Position numbers and translations under genes: made by a program. The notes under the pieces are model-generated. The model had not been told where the DNA came from. It made no database searches and worked only from the letters and a program-made list of their open reading frames with translations. Shown piece after piece: positions 54,039-63,900 of a stretch of DNA of 64,000 nucleotides (positions are counted from its first letter, which is position 1; each line of letters starts with the position of its first letter). The stretch spans positions 1 to 64,000 of the forward strand of contig CAUZFB010000009.1 of assembly GCA_963579135.1 (NCBI GenBank). Direction: 5' to 3'. Source of the DNA: CALGTL01 sp963579135. Its GTDB lineage: Bacteria; Chloroflexota; Dehalococcoidia; Lucifugimonadales; Australimonadaceae.

Positions 54039-55232
54039 TTAGCGGCGAGACGGGGAGGCCAGTTTCCTGAGCTTTGGAATGAGATCTGCGATGGTGTCGA
54101 CGACGTAATCAATCTCGCCTTCCGTATTCTCCGGGCCGACGGTGAGGCGCAACGTGGACCGCGCTTCTAGATCCGAATGACCCATGGCCAGCAGGACGTG
54201 GGATGGCTCGATGGACGCTGCTGTGCAGGCGCTTCCGCTGGATGCGGCAATCCCTGCGAGGTCGAGGCCCATGAGCAGCGGTTCCGCTTCGACGCCCGCG
54301 AAGGTGAAGTTGACATTGTTGGGCAGACGTCGTTCGGGGTCGCCATTCAACGTGACACGATCGATGCGCTCCATGATGCCAGCGACCAGCTTGTTGCTGA
54401 GCGCAAGGCAGGAGCCACTCCCCTCGAGCCTGCGCCGCTCGGCGCTCTCCAAGGCGAGCCCCATGCCGACGATAGCGGGCGTGTTCTCGGTGCCTGCGCG
54501 CCGATCGCGCTCCTGCGCTCCGCCGACCTGCGTAGGCCTGAACGGGGTGTTACGCCGGATGTAGAGCAGACCTACGCCCTTGGGGCCGTTGAACTTATGG
54601 GCGGATAGGCTGAGCAAGTCAACTCCCAGTGCGTTGACTTGCAGTTCGAGGTAACCGGCGGCTTGCACTGCGTCGGTGTGGACGGCGATGATGCGTTTCT
54701 CGCTGTCAGCGCGAGCCTTCACCGCTCGTGCTATCTCAGCGACCGGTTGTATTGCGCCGGTCTCGTTGTTGGCGAGCATGACGCTCACCACGGTGGTTGC
54801 GGGTGTGATCGCAGCTTCGATGGACTCGACCGTGACGATGCCATCGCGGCCAGGGCGTACGTAGGTGACGTCGAAGCCCAGCGACTGCAGCAATTCAGCG
54901 ACGTTCAGGACGGCGTGGTGCTCGATGGCGGTGGTGACGATGTGGTTTCCGCGCTCTCGTAGCGCCAGAGCAGCCCCCATGAGCGCTGCGTTGTCGGCCT
55001 CCGTGCCCCCGCTGGTGAAGACGATCTCGCCGGGTCGTGCACCCAGCACGTTCGCGCAACGTCCGCGGGCATCGTCGATGGCGCGGCGTGAGGCTTGGCC
55101 CAGGGCGTAGATGCTCGATGCGTTGCCGAACTGGGTTTCGAAGAACGGGCGCATGGCGTCGACGATTTCGGGGGCCACTGCCGTTGTCGCGGCGTGGTCG
55201 AGGTAGACGATGTCGAGAGGGCGGGTGCTCAC
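54039..55232 (-). CDS. Cysteine desulfurase (NifS/IscS family)
   Basis: PLP enzyme of 397 aa that takes sulfur from cysteine onto an active-site cysteine for Fe-S cluster, thiolation or selenium metabolism. It has IVYLDHAATT, TSGGTEADN, the PLP Lys K213 (SAHKFNGPKG) and the persulfide Cys C336 in SSGSACTA. GTG 55232 is the likely start, with AGGAGAG ahead, rather than the further frame at 55268. It leads an operon with the polyprenol-kinase-like and DUF255 genes. The short SGSACTA loop suggests the IscS/NifS class. Confidence 0.92.
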   Translation of the reverse strand: MSTRPLDIVYLDHAATTAVAPEIVDAMRPFFETQFGNASSIYALGQASRRAIDDARGRCANVLGARPGEIVFTSGGTEADNAALMGAALALRERGNHIVTTAIEHHAVLNVAELLQSLGFDVTYVRPGRDGIVTVESIEAAITPATTVVSVMLANNETGAIQPVAEIARAVKARADSEKRIIAVHTDAVQAAGYLELQVNALGVDLLSLSAHKFNGPKGVGLLYIRRNTPFRPTQVGGAQERDRRAGTENTPAIVGMGLALESAERRRLEGSGSCLALSNKLVAGIMERIDRVTLNGDPERRLPNNVNFTFAGVEAEPLLMGLDLAGIAASSGSACTAASIEPSHVLLAMGHSDLEARSTLRLTVGPENTEGEIDYVVDTIADLIPKLRKLASPSRR

Positions 55233-55401
55233 GGGACTCTCTCCTGAAATGATGCGCCAGTTTACCATCCCGCGCTTCGTGCTCCTGGACGTTATGCTAG
55301 CTCGGCGAGCGGAGGCGAGCCTATACTGGCAAAAATCGGATGTTTAGCAATGTGGACACGGGCCAATCCGGCCCGGATGCTTGCAGACAAGGAAAGAACC
55401 G

Positions 55402-55857
55402 ATGCCGAAGATCAACAAGGTTGCTCACGTGGTGTTCGCCGTTTCCGACGTGGAAAAATCGAAGGTGTTCTACCAAGAGGTCTTGGGGATGGACCTGATC
55501 AGCGACCGTCCGGATCAAGGACCATCGGCGTTCTTGTCGTTCGGGTCGCAGCACCACGATGTGGCCCTCTTCGAAGCCCCCGCCGGTGCGCAGCGCGGCG
55601 ATCTTGGCCTCATCCACGCGGCGCTCCAACTCGATGGCGGTACTGACGAGCTGAAGAAGATGGTGACACACCTTGAGGCCCACGGAGTGGAAGTTTCCAG
55701 CCCTGTGACGCATGGCATCACCAACAGCGTGTACTTCGCCGATCCGGACGGCCACACGCTCGAGATCTACTCTGAGGTGTTTGCCACCGGGGACGCGGGA
55801 CTCGCCTACATGCGTGCCCAAGAGGGCTACGGCATCACGAATCCCATCACGCTCTAG
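55402..55857 (+). CDS. Glyoxalase/extradiol dioxygenase-fold (VOC) protein
   Basis: Single vicinal-oxygen-chelate protein of 151 aa. It starts INKVAHVVFAVSDVEKSKVFYQ, has a His in LIHAALQL, and ends with FADPDGHTLEIYSE with Glu, so the H-H-E metal site is complete. Such proteins include glyoxalase I, ring-cleavage dioxygenases and resistance proteins; this one is not assignable. The ATG 55402 follows AAGGAAAG. It converges on speE. Confidence 0.82.
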   Translation: MPKINKVAHVVFAVSDVEKSKVFYQEVLGMDLISDRPDQGPSAFLSFGSQHHDVALFEAPAGAQRGDLGLIHAALQLDGGTDELKKMVTHLEAHGVEVSSPVTHGITNSVYFADPDGHTLEIYSEVFATGDAGLAYMRAQEGYGITNPITL

Positions 55858-55872
55858 TGTTCACGGCGAGGC

Positions 55873-56706
55873 CTAGAGGAACGTTCCCGCGCGCACCTGA
55901 TCTAGGACTCGCTGCGGCAGGAATGCGCTGCGATGTACCTCCGCGTCGTAGTAGCGCGGGCCGTCGATGGGGCTGCGTGCTCCATTCCTGACGTCGGGGG
56001 ATTTCGAGGCAATCGAGAAGGTCCACCAGTTGCCGGCGTACGTTGAGATTGCCTGGGTGTAGCAGTCCACGATGGGGAAGCTTGCGGCCATTTTCTGCTG
56101 CACGGTGCGCACGAAATCGGCGTGGAAGTGCAGCGACTCGGATTGCGTGACGATGATGCCGTCGTCGCTGAGCCGCTCGAACGCTTGTGCGTAGAAGGTG
56201 CTCTCGAACAGTTCGGTCGCTGGGCCGACGGGGTCGGTGGAGTCGATGATGATGACGTCGAACTGGCGTTGGTCGGATTCGAGGAACGCCGCACCGCCTA
56301 GAGCGTGGCGCTCGACGGGTGAATTCGCTAGCGCGCCCGCCACGGTGGGGATCCATTCAGCGACGACTTCCGTCACTCGACCGTCGATGTCCACGAGCAC
56401 TGAAGATTCAACGGTGGGGTGCCGCAAGACCTCGCGGATCGAGCCGCCGTCGCCACCACCGATGACAAGCACTTGCTTGGGTGCGGGGTGGGCGTGCATG
56501 GATGGGTGGACGATCATCTCATGGTAGAAATGCTCGTCCCGCTGGGTGAGCTGGACGACGCCGTCTAGCACGAGCATGCGCCCGAAGAAGGGGTGTTCGT
56601 AGATCTGGATGGCCTGGTATTCGGACTGCTCTTCGTGGAGGAGCATCAGATCTTTGTAGTGGTACTCGATGGGTGAAAAGGGATCGGATTCCCAGAGGTC
56701 GGCCAT
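55873..56706 (-). CDS. speE: Spermidine synthase
   Basis: Aminopropyltransferase of 277 aa that makes spermidine from putrescine and decarboxylated SAM. It has YQAIQIYEHPFFGRMLVLDG, GGGDGG (83-88), VDIDGRVTE, and IIDSTDPVGPA with the catalytic Asp. ATG 56706 lies 10 bases after the decarboxylase stop. The two form a polyamine operon. No SAM decarboxylase is seen in the window. Confidence 0.93.
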   Translation of the reverse strand: MADLWESDPFSPIEYHYKDLMLLHEEQSEYQAIQIYEHPFFGRMLVLDGVVQLTQRDEHFYHEMIVHPSMHAHPAPKQVLVIGGGDGGSIREVLRHPTVESSVLVDIDGRVTEVVAEWIPTVAGALANSPVERHALGGAAFLESDQRQFDVIIIDSTDPVGPATELFESTFYAQAFERLSDDGIIVTQSESLHFHADFVRTVQQKMAASFPIVDCYTQAISTYAGNWWTFSIASKSPDVRNGARSPIDGPRYYDAEVHRSAFLPQRVLDQVRAGTFL

Positions 56707-56716
56707 CACTCGCGGC

Positions 56717-57832
56717 CTAGACGCAAAGGATGCGCGGTTGCGCGAGGCCGTTGAACGACGACGCGTAGACGGCAGTGTATGCGCCCGCGGGTGAGATGGC
56801 GACTCGATCGTCGACTGCAAGGTCTGGTAGCCGGACCTCTGTCGCCACAATGTCCATGCTGTCGCACGAGGGGCCCGCGACGGTCCACGCGTATTCCGGG
56901 CCTTCGCGATCCAAGCTGGTGTACTGGTACTCGATACCGCCCACGGCTTCCATGAGGCCGTTGAACACTCCCACGTCCAGGTACAACCATCGCGTGCCCG
57001 AGCGGTTCGCTTTTCCGACGACGCGCGAGACGAGCACTCCGGCGTCGCCGACGAGCCCACGGCCGGGCTCGATCTCGATGGTCGTTGCGTCGGGGAAATC
57101 GACAAGCGACACCACGATCGAATCTAGCGATTGTGCTGGGTCGGGGCGCACGTCGGCGTGCGCGGCCGGGAATCCTCCGCCGACGTTTAGCGTGTCGAAG
57201 TGGACGCCATGCTTCTTGACCTCGTCCCACACAGTCTTGGTGTCGCGTAACGCAGTCGCCCAGGCGTAAAAGTTGGTGCATTGCGAGCCTACGTGGAATG
57301 TGAGACCCACCGGCTGGAGGCCGGCCTCGATCGCGTGGAGCGTTAGCTCGATCGTTTCGGAGGCCGTTGCCGCAAACTTTTCGTCGAGAGGCCAGGTGCT
57401 GCCGGTGTTATCGACTGCCAAGCGAAGAAGGACCTTGCAGCCAGGCGCGCGCGTCGCCAACTTGTCAATCTCGTCCGTGGAGTCCGCCACAAAACGGTCG
57501 ACACCGAGCGCGTGCATCGCGTCGATGAACGCAGGCGCCTTGATGGGATTGCTCGTGATGATCCGTTCGCTGGCGACGCCGAGGGAGAGCAGGGTCGCGA
57601 GCTCGGCCTCGGATGCGACCTCGAAGCCGATCCCCTCGTCGGCGAGGACACGTAGTACCTCTGGGTCGGTGTTGGCCTTGACCGCGTAGTATGTGGCGAT
57701 GGCTGGCGCGTACGAGGCGAAGGTGGCAGCGGTGTGTTTGAGCGAGGCTGTGTCAATAATCAGCACGGGCGTGTCAGCCGAATGCTCCGAGGCAAGCTGT
57801 ATGAGATTGTCGTCGCCGCGCAGTGTGGTCAT
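56717..57832 (-). CDS. Ornithine (or related basic amino acid) decarboxylase, fold III
   Basis: PLP decarboxylase of 371 aa in the alanine-racemase-fold group. The PLP Lys is K52 (TYYAVKANTD), the phosphate site is EPGRGLVGDAG, and the partner-subunit Cys is in GPSCDSMD (near residue 325), matching ornithine decarboxylase GPTCDGxD. Coupling to speE supports putrescine formation. Lysine or carboxynorspermidine substrates remain possible. Confidence 0.9.
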   Translation of the reverse strand: MTTLRGDDNLIQLASEHSADTPVLIIDTASLKHTAATFASYAPAIATYYAVKANTDPEVLRVLADEGIGFEVASEAELATLLSLGVASERIITSNPIKAPAFIDAMHALGVDRFVADSTDEIDKLATRAPGCKVLLRLAVDNTGSTWPLDEKFAATASETIELTLHAIEAGLQPVGLTFHVGSQCTNFYAWATALRDTKTVWDEVKKHGVHFDTLNVGGGFPAAHADVRPDPAQSLDSIVVSLVDFPDATTIEIEPGRGLVGDAGVLVSRVVGKANRSGTRWLYLDVGVFNGLMEAVGGIEYQYTSLDREGPEYAWTVAGPSCDSMDIVATEVRLPDLAVDDRVAISPAGAYTAVYASSFNGLAQPRILCV

Positions 57833-58047
57833 TGGCAGGGAGGTGCTCAGTATGGGAGATCAGAGTAAAGGGAGAGTCCGCCCCGATGTGCCAGGCCAGA
57901 CCTGCGAAGCGTTAAAAAGGGTAGCATCGCGGCAAGCTAGAGGGCAACGCGCAGAGGCGGTTGCGAGTGGGGCCGATGCTACAATCGCGCGTGCTCACCG
58001 GCGCTAGAACCGTGAACACGGTTCCCGTACACGATACGAAGGGAAAG

Positions 58048-59298
58048 GTGACTGGGTTGAAGGCTGAGATCATCGCGGTTGGGACGGAACTACTGATGGG
58101 GGAGACGCAGGACACGAACTCGTCCTGGATCGGGTCGCGCTTCCCTGAGATCGGCCTGGAACCTCAGTGGGTCACGCTCGTTGGTGATGACCTGATGCGG
58201 TTGACGGACATCGTCGACCGGGCGTGGCGCCGCTCGGACGTGGTGCTGACCATCGGCGGGCTCGGGCCAACGCTGGACGATTTGACGCGTGACGCCATCG
58301 CCAAGATGTTCGGCGAGGAGATCACGACTGACGCCCACCTGGCGGCGTGGCTGGAAGAGAGCTTCGCCCGTCGGGGCATGAGTCCGATGCCTCAACAGAA
58401 CCTTCGGCAGGCGGGGATGATCCCGTCCGCAATCACGGTACCGAATCCCCTGGGTACCGCTCCTAGTTGGTGGATCGAGCGAGACGGAAAGATCCTGGCG
58501 ACGATGCCGGGACCGCCCCGCGAGATGATGAACATGTGGACCACGGAGATGGCGCCTCGGCTGAAGGAGCGCATCCCCGGCCAGGCCATCATGTCCCGTA
58601 CGTTCAAGACGATCGGCCTGTCCGAAGCCGCGGCCGACGAGATGGTCGGCGAGGTCTACGACATGGAGGGGGTGGAGCTTGGTGTGTACGCCAAGCCCAA
58701 TGGTATCTACGTGCGAGCGATCGTGAAGGCGCCCACGGAGTCGGAGGCGCTCACGACGTTGATATCAGCCGAACAGAAGATCCGAGATGCGCTGGGTGAC
58801 TACATCTGGGGTACTGACGAACAAGAACCTCCGGTGCGTGTGGCTGAACTCCTGAAAGCTCGCAACTACAAGTTAGCGATCATGGAATCGTGCACAGGCG
58901 GCATGTTGGGCTCTGCGATAACGGACATCAACGGCTCGTCTGACTACTTCGTGGGTGGCGGTATCACCTATACAGCCGAGTCCAAGATCGCCGCCGGCGT
59001 TCCGGCCGAGGTCATCGAGGAATTCGGCGTTTATAGCGAAGAGACCGCCGCAGCTATGGCTAGCGCCGCGTGCAGGACCTACGGCGCTGACTGCGGGGTC
59101 AGCGTTACCGGGATCGCTAGCGCCGACGATGACACGGCCCCGGATGGCAGTGTACTCAAGGCGGGTACCGTCTTCATCGGCGTCGCACACCCAGATGGGG
59201 TGGATGTCCAGCAGTACCGCTTTCCGTCGCGCCGGGCGTTGGTGCGCAATCGCGCGGTGACGGCGGCCCTGCTCCAGTTGGCTCAGGCGATCAAGTAG
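58048..59298 (+). CDS. cinA: CinA-family protein (competence/damage-inducible)
   Basis: This 416-aa two-domain protein combines an N-terminal molybdopterin-binding-fold pyrophosphatase part (AEIIAVGTELLMGETQDTNS, TIGGLGPTLDDLTRD, PGPPREMMNM) with a C-terminal nicotinamide-mononucleotide deamidase-like part (AIMESCTGGMLGSAIT). The usual GIAGPGGG loop in the second part is changed to GIASADDDTAPDG, so deamidase activity is uncertain. GTG 58048 with GAAGGGA ahead is favoured over the longer frame from 57961. Confidence 0.9.
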   Translation: MTGLKAEIIAVGTELLMGETQDTNSSWIGSRFPEIGLEPQWVTLVGDDLMRLTDIVDRAWRRSDVVLTIGGLGPTLDDLTRDAIAKMFGEEITTDAHLAAWLEESFARRGMSPMPQQNLRQAGMIPSAITVPNPLGTAPSWWIERDGKILATMPGPPREMMNMWTTEMAPRLKERIPGQAIMSRTFKTIGLSEAAADEMVGEVYDMEGVELGVYAKPNGIYVRAIVKAPTESEALTTLISAEQKIRDALGDYIWGTDEQEPPVRVAELLKARNYKLAIMESCTGGMLGSAITDINGSSDYFVGGGITYTAESKIAAGVPAEVIEEFGVYSEETAAAMASAACRTYGADCGVSVTGIASADDDTAPDGSVLKAGTVFIGVAHPDGVDVQQYRFPSRRALVRNRAVTAALLQLAQAIK

Positions 59299-59356
59299 CG
59301 CACCAGCAGCGGGTCAGTCGCATCTGAGTGTTCAGAGTCAGCGCAGGAGGGTATCC

Positions 59357-59809
59357 ATGGCAGGTTTGAACCCATCGGAGCAGATCACACCGACGACGCT
59401 CGGTGATTATCGGGATGTGATGAGCAAGGCCATTTTCCAGAACGGAATCTCGTGGCGCGTGGTCGAGTCGAAGTGGGCAGGTACCCGAGAGGTGCCCCGC
59501 GATTGCGACCCCAAGACGTTGGTTGATCTGCCACCCGGCGAAGTGGACGCCATGGCGACGGACACGCGGATCATCCGCAACCGGCGTAAGGTCGATGCCA
59601 TCATCGCCAACGCACGCCGGATGCTGGAGCTCGAAGATCAGCACGGTGGCTCTCAGGGCTACCTGCGTTCGAACCCCGACTTCGAGGCGCTTGTCAAAAA
59701 CCTCCGCAAGAATATTAAATTCTTAGGGGATACGGGCGCGCATTTCATGTTGTACGTGGTGGGAGAGCAAGTGTCAGACCATACCGAGTACATGGAGCCG
59801 CGCAAGTAG
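59357..59809 (+). CDS. DNA-3-methyladenine glycosylase I-like protein
   Basis: This 150-aa helix-hairpin-helix-type glycosylase relative resembles Tag. It has MSKAIFQNGISWRVVESKW, then RIIRNRRKVDAIIANARRM, the helices that surround the base pocket. It is shorter than classic Tag (~185 aa) and lacks the N-terminal CxW and C-terminal His/Cys zinc ligands, so excision of 3-methyladenine is not assured. It has a strong GCAGGAGG ribosome site and is followed two bases later by the ornithine-cyclodeaminase-like gene. Confidence 0.75.
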   Translation: MAGLNPSEQITPTTLGDYRDVMSKAIFQNGISWRVVESKWAGTREVPRDCDPKTLVDLPPGEVDAMATDTRIIRNRRKVDAIIANARRMLELEDQHGGSQGYLRSNPDFEALVKNLRKNIKFLGDTGAHFMLYVVGEQVSDHTEYMEPRK

Positions 59810-59811
59810 AC

Positions 59812-60807
59812 ATGGCGACGCCGGCTGAGCCCACGTTGATCCTCACGGATGCCGACCTGCGAACGCTGCGGGAGAGCCTAGGCGGCTTCGATGGGCCGCT
59901 GGACGCGGTGGAGCGCGCGACGCTGACCGCCTATCACGATGGGGCGCGGCAGTTTGCGCTCGCTGATGACGTTGCGGTCGATGCGGGTACGAACTCGTTC
60001 CGGGTGAGCGTTGCGGCGGGCGATGGACTCGCGACGGGAATGCGGGTCTTCGGCAATCCACCGGATACGCGTATCTACATGTTGTTCGATGGTGAAACTC
60101 GGCGACCGCTTGCGATGATGGATTGGGGCGTGCTGAATTCGGTGCGTGTGGCCGCGATCGCGGGGCTTGCGGCGAAGCACCTAGGGCCTGAGGGAGCGCG
60201 AACGTTGGGGCTCATCGGCTCAGGATGGCAGGCACCAACGCAGGTGCGCATGCTCAAGCATGTGTTGCGGTCGCTGGAGGTGATACGTGTGTTCAGCCCT
60301 ACGGCCGCGCACCGCGAGGCATTCGCGGCTGAGATGACGGCGGCGCTGGGGATCGAGGTTGTGCCTGTGGGCTCGCCCGAAGAGGCGGTCCGCGATATGG
60401 ACGTCGTCGATCTGCTGGCGCCTGGCCACTATGACGTTCGTGAGCCGCTTCTGGAGGCTGGGTGGGTGAAACCCGGAGCGTTGGTAATATCGACGGCGGG
60501 CAACCAGACCACGCAAGACTTCGTCGAGCGCTCGCGCGTCGTGGTGGGCAGCTGGCAAGCGCTGGTGGACGATCCGTCGCCCCGCCTGCCGTACACCCCA
60601 CGCATCCGCAGTGGCGCGTTCACGCGAGCCGACGTGACGGAGTTGGGCGCGGTTCTGGCGAAGGGAGCCCTGCCTCGCGAACGCCCTGAGGACGTGGTGG
60701 TCTATGAGCTCACACCGATGTACGTCCATGACCTCTTCCTGGCGACCTGGGCGTTCGAGAGGTACTTGGATTCTGGCGACGGGGTGCGGGTTACGTTTGC
60801 GGGTTAG
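59812..60807 (+). CDS. Ornithine cyclodeaminase/mu-crystallin family protein
   Basis: NAD(P)-binding protein of 331 aa. It has the Rossmann motif LGLIGSGWQAPTQV and the family blocks TNSFRVSV, NSVRVAAIAGLAAKHL and the VVELTP-like VVVYELTPMYVHD. Members include ornithine cyclodeaminase, alanine dehydrogenase and ketimine reductases. The start lies two bases after the glycosylase gene, so they form an operon. A polyamine/ornithine link to the speE operon is possible but unproven. Confidence 0.87.
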   Translation: MATPAEPTLILTDADLRTLRESLGGFDGPLDAVERATLTAYHDGARQFALADDVAVDAGTNSFRVSVAAGDGLATGMRVFGNPPDTRIYMLFDGETRRPLAMMDWGVLNSVRVAAIAGLAAKHLGPEGARTLGLIGSGWQAPTQVRMLKHVLRSLEVIRVFSPTAAHREAFAAEMTAALGIEVVPVGSPEEAVRDMDVVDLLAPGHYDVREPLLEAGWVKPGALVISTAGNQTTQDFVERSRVVVGSWQALVDDPSPRLPYTPRIRSGAFTRADVTELGAVLAKGALPRERPEDVVVYELTPMYVHDLFLATWAFERYLDSGDGVRVTFAG

Positions 60808-60841
60808 GGCGACGTGGGCCGCTATCGAGACGTTGTAAAAG

Positions 60842-60880
60842 AAAGAGGGACCACCGCACAGCAGCGATGGTCCCTCTTTT
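60842..60880. terminator. Bidirectional terminator
   Basis: AAAGAGGGACCA and TGGTCCCTCTTT form a 12-bp stem extended inward by three more pairs after one mismatch. It has a T run on each strand and lies between convergent genes. Confidence 0.85.
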
Positions 60881-60922
60881 ACTCGGGCCGTGCGATAGAT
60901 GGTCGAGTGAGAACCGAGTTTG

Positions 60923-63900
60923 TTAGAGAGTGATCTTCTTGTAGAGCTGGGGTAGGCGGCGCGGGAGCTCCATGATGTCGGGGAGTACCTCGTAGCCGAG
61001 ATCTCCAGCCATCGTGCGCAGATAGTCGTGCCCGTTGCGGTCGACCGTTAGACAGAACGGTGTGATGTTGGACTGGCGGGCCTCCATGAGCGCCATGCGC
61101 GTGTCCTGTACCGCGTACTCCTTCTCCACTCCCTCGCGGCTGTAGCCGCGATCTTGTGGGCGGCCGTCGGAGACGACGAACAGAAACTTCGTCTTGGCGT
61201 CGGTCTGGGATAGCTTGAAGGCCGCGTGACGGATAGCGGGGCCCATGCGGGTGGCGTGGAGCGGCGCGACCTTGTCCAGGCGGCGTTTCGACTTGTCGGT
61301 GAAAGGCTCCTCAATATCCTTAATCACGTAGAACTCTACGTTTTCGCGACCGAACCCAGAGAAGCCGTAGACGCCGTAGCGGTCGCCGATGGCTTCCAGC
61401 GCGGTCATGAGCAAGACCATCGATTCCTTCTCAACGTCGATGATGCGCTTGTAGGGGCGGCGTGTCGTCTCGCCACGGCGAGCGCGGAGCCACGCGGTGT
61501 AGGCGACGGGATCGCCGGGGGTGTTCCATTCGCCGTCGCGGGAGCCTTCCTCGACGGCTTCAGCTGTGGAGGCGCTCATGTCCAGTAGGAATGCCACAGC
61601 CACGTCGCGCTCGTCCTTGTTGCGGCGCCAGTAGATGCGGTCGTCGGGTGAGATGTTGCTACGGAGGTCAATCAGCGCTTCGAGTGCGGCGTCGAAATCG
61701 AAATCTTCGCCATCGGGTAGGCGTTTGTGTTTGCGGTAGGTCTCAGGACGGATTGACTCGAACTGGCGCCGGATCTGATCCATGAGCCCAGAGTATTGTT
61801 GCAGCGTTTCCTGGAAGAAGGTCGTTTCACCGGCAACCGCCGTGCGCTCTTGCACCACGCACCAGCGTGGCCGGTAGTCGTTGGCTCGGAAGTCCCACTC
61901 ATCGTACACGAAGCTGCGGGGCTCGGAGGGCTCCAGCGGGCCGCCTTCTTCGTCCTGGTGGGGGATTGAGTTGTAGCCCTGGCCAGATGGATTGTCCGGC
62001 GCGTCCGCGCCCGCTTCCTTCATCATATTGGACGCGACCTGTTGCACCTCGGCGTCGTCGCCGAAGTCGACCTCAGAAGAATCGCGCAGCATCTGCTCAA
62101 TCTCTTCTTGGGTCAGGCCCTCAGCCGTCTCATCAGATTTGTCCTCTGATCCGCTCTGCTGGCCCTTCATCTTGGCGAGCAGTTGAACCATTTCAGGTTT
62201 GAAGTCGCCCCGGTACTCAACGTCCTCGGGGGACTCGTATTCCTCACCGCCCTGGCCCTCCTCGCCTTCCTCCATCTGCTGCTGGAGGTTGTCGACGATG
62301 TTTTGGACGTCGGGCTCTGAGAATTCCGTCTCGGAGAGGTCGGTTTCCTCCCAGTCGTCTGGTGAGACCTCGTCGTTTGGTACCTGGGAGATCAAGTGGT
62401 AGATGCGCAGGGTGGCTTCCGCCGTGTCTTCGACGGTGGCGTTGGGGTCCTGCACCTGTCTCAGGAGGGCAGCTATCTCTTGCGCCTGCTGAACGTACTG
62501 GGTGGGTACCGGGGCGTTTTCGGACTGGTGCAGGCTGAGCCTGATAAGCAACTCCACCATCGCCTGCTGTGCGGGCATCTCGTGGATGGGCGTGCGAGTT
62601 TGGAGCGTCTCGTCCTGGACCTTGTAGTAGTGCTCTTTCAGCCCCTTGTAGCGCTCGATGAGATTGGCGTCGACGCGCGCATCCTCGACGACTGAGAAGA
62701 CGTCAGCAGCGAGGGCGCGCATGGGGAACATGTCAAAGAAGGACGAGACGTCAGTGGTGCTGGGTTGCGCACCGATGCCGTCGGCTACCTTGCGTCGCAG
62801 GTTCTCGAAGCGTGAGGCCTCGCCGTCGAAATTGAAACCGAAGCTGTCGAACTCGATGTGGCCGACCTGGTGAGTGGTGACCACCTTGAGCCAGGCGAAG
62901 TTCTCCTGCTTGGTCTCGCCCTGGTCAACCATCTCGGGCAGAAACACGTTTTTACCATCGGTGGTGGCGAGTTCCATGGAGACCCAGCCGATGTTCTTAT
63001 GCGCCAGTTCGCCGACGGACTGGAGTTGCACCTCGGTGCCAGCGAGAGCATTTGCATACATGCCGAGGAGACCACGGACGCGGTCAAGCTCGATGCTGGA
63101 GGACAACGCTTCGAGTAATTGCTCGGCGCGCTGGGATTCAAGCTTGAAGTACGCGACTCCTCCGTCGGGGTTCTCTTTGAGGAACTCGACTCCGCGCTGG
63201 TACCAGTCGTCCAATTGAGAGATGTTGATGCGCTCAAGCACTGTGGGCGCCGTCTTGAGGAACGCGCCCACGGCCTCGGACGAGGTGTCGGCCAGGTCTT
63301 CTGCGCGCTCAAGCACGACCATCTGCTCTTCTTGCGGAAGGCGCGCCAGCGATTGGGCTGACTCCAGCATGAACGCAGAGACGTTGGCCATGCCTGCGCG
63401 GGCGAGACGCTCAGTCAGCGAGAAGTAGCGCCGACGCAGCTTTCGGTCAACACTGAGGCTGACACGGGATGCGGCTTCGAAGGAACCACGGACTTCGCGC
63501 CAACTCGTTTCGGAAAGAACGGTCGCTAGCGAGATCAGCTCTTCGCGTTCTCCGACTGCGGGGAGCACGCGCTGGCCTAGCACTAAGGCCTCGGAGGCGA
63601 GGTCATAGGAGCGATTTGACAACGTTTGAACGAGCGATACGAACAACTGGAGCTCGTGGAACGTCACGTTCTGCACGAGGTCGTTGCTGACGTCGAAGAA
63701 ACGGGCAGCGAGGCTGGACGATTTCCATGTGCCCTTGGACAGGCTGCGGCCTAGGGTTGCCCAACCAGCAATGTGTCGTGGGGCTAGGGTCGGGAGCACC
63801 TCGGGGCTGGCCCGGAAGTAGGCGGCGGCGACCACGGGAGACTCGTCGACGAGTTCAGTACCGCTTTCGAGCCAGCGCTCGAACTGCGGGAAGCCGATAA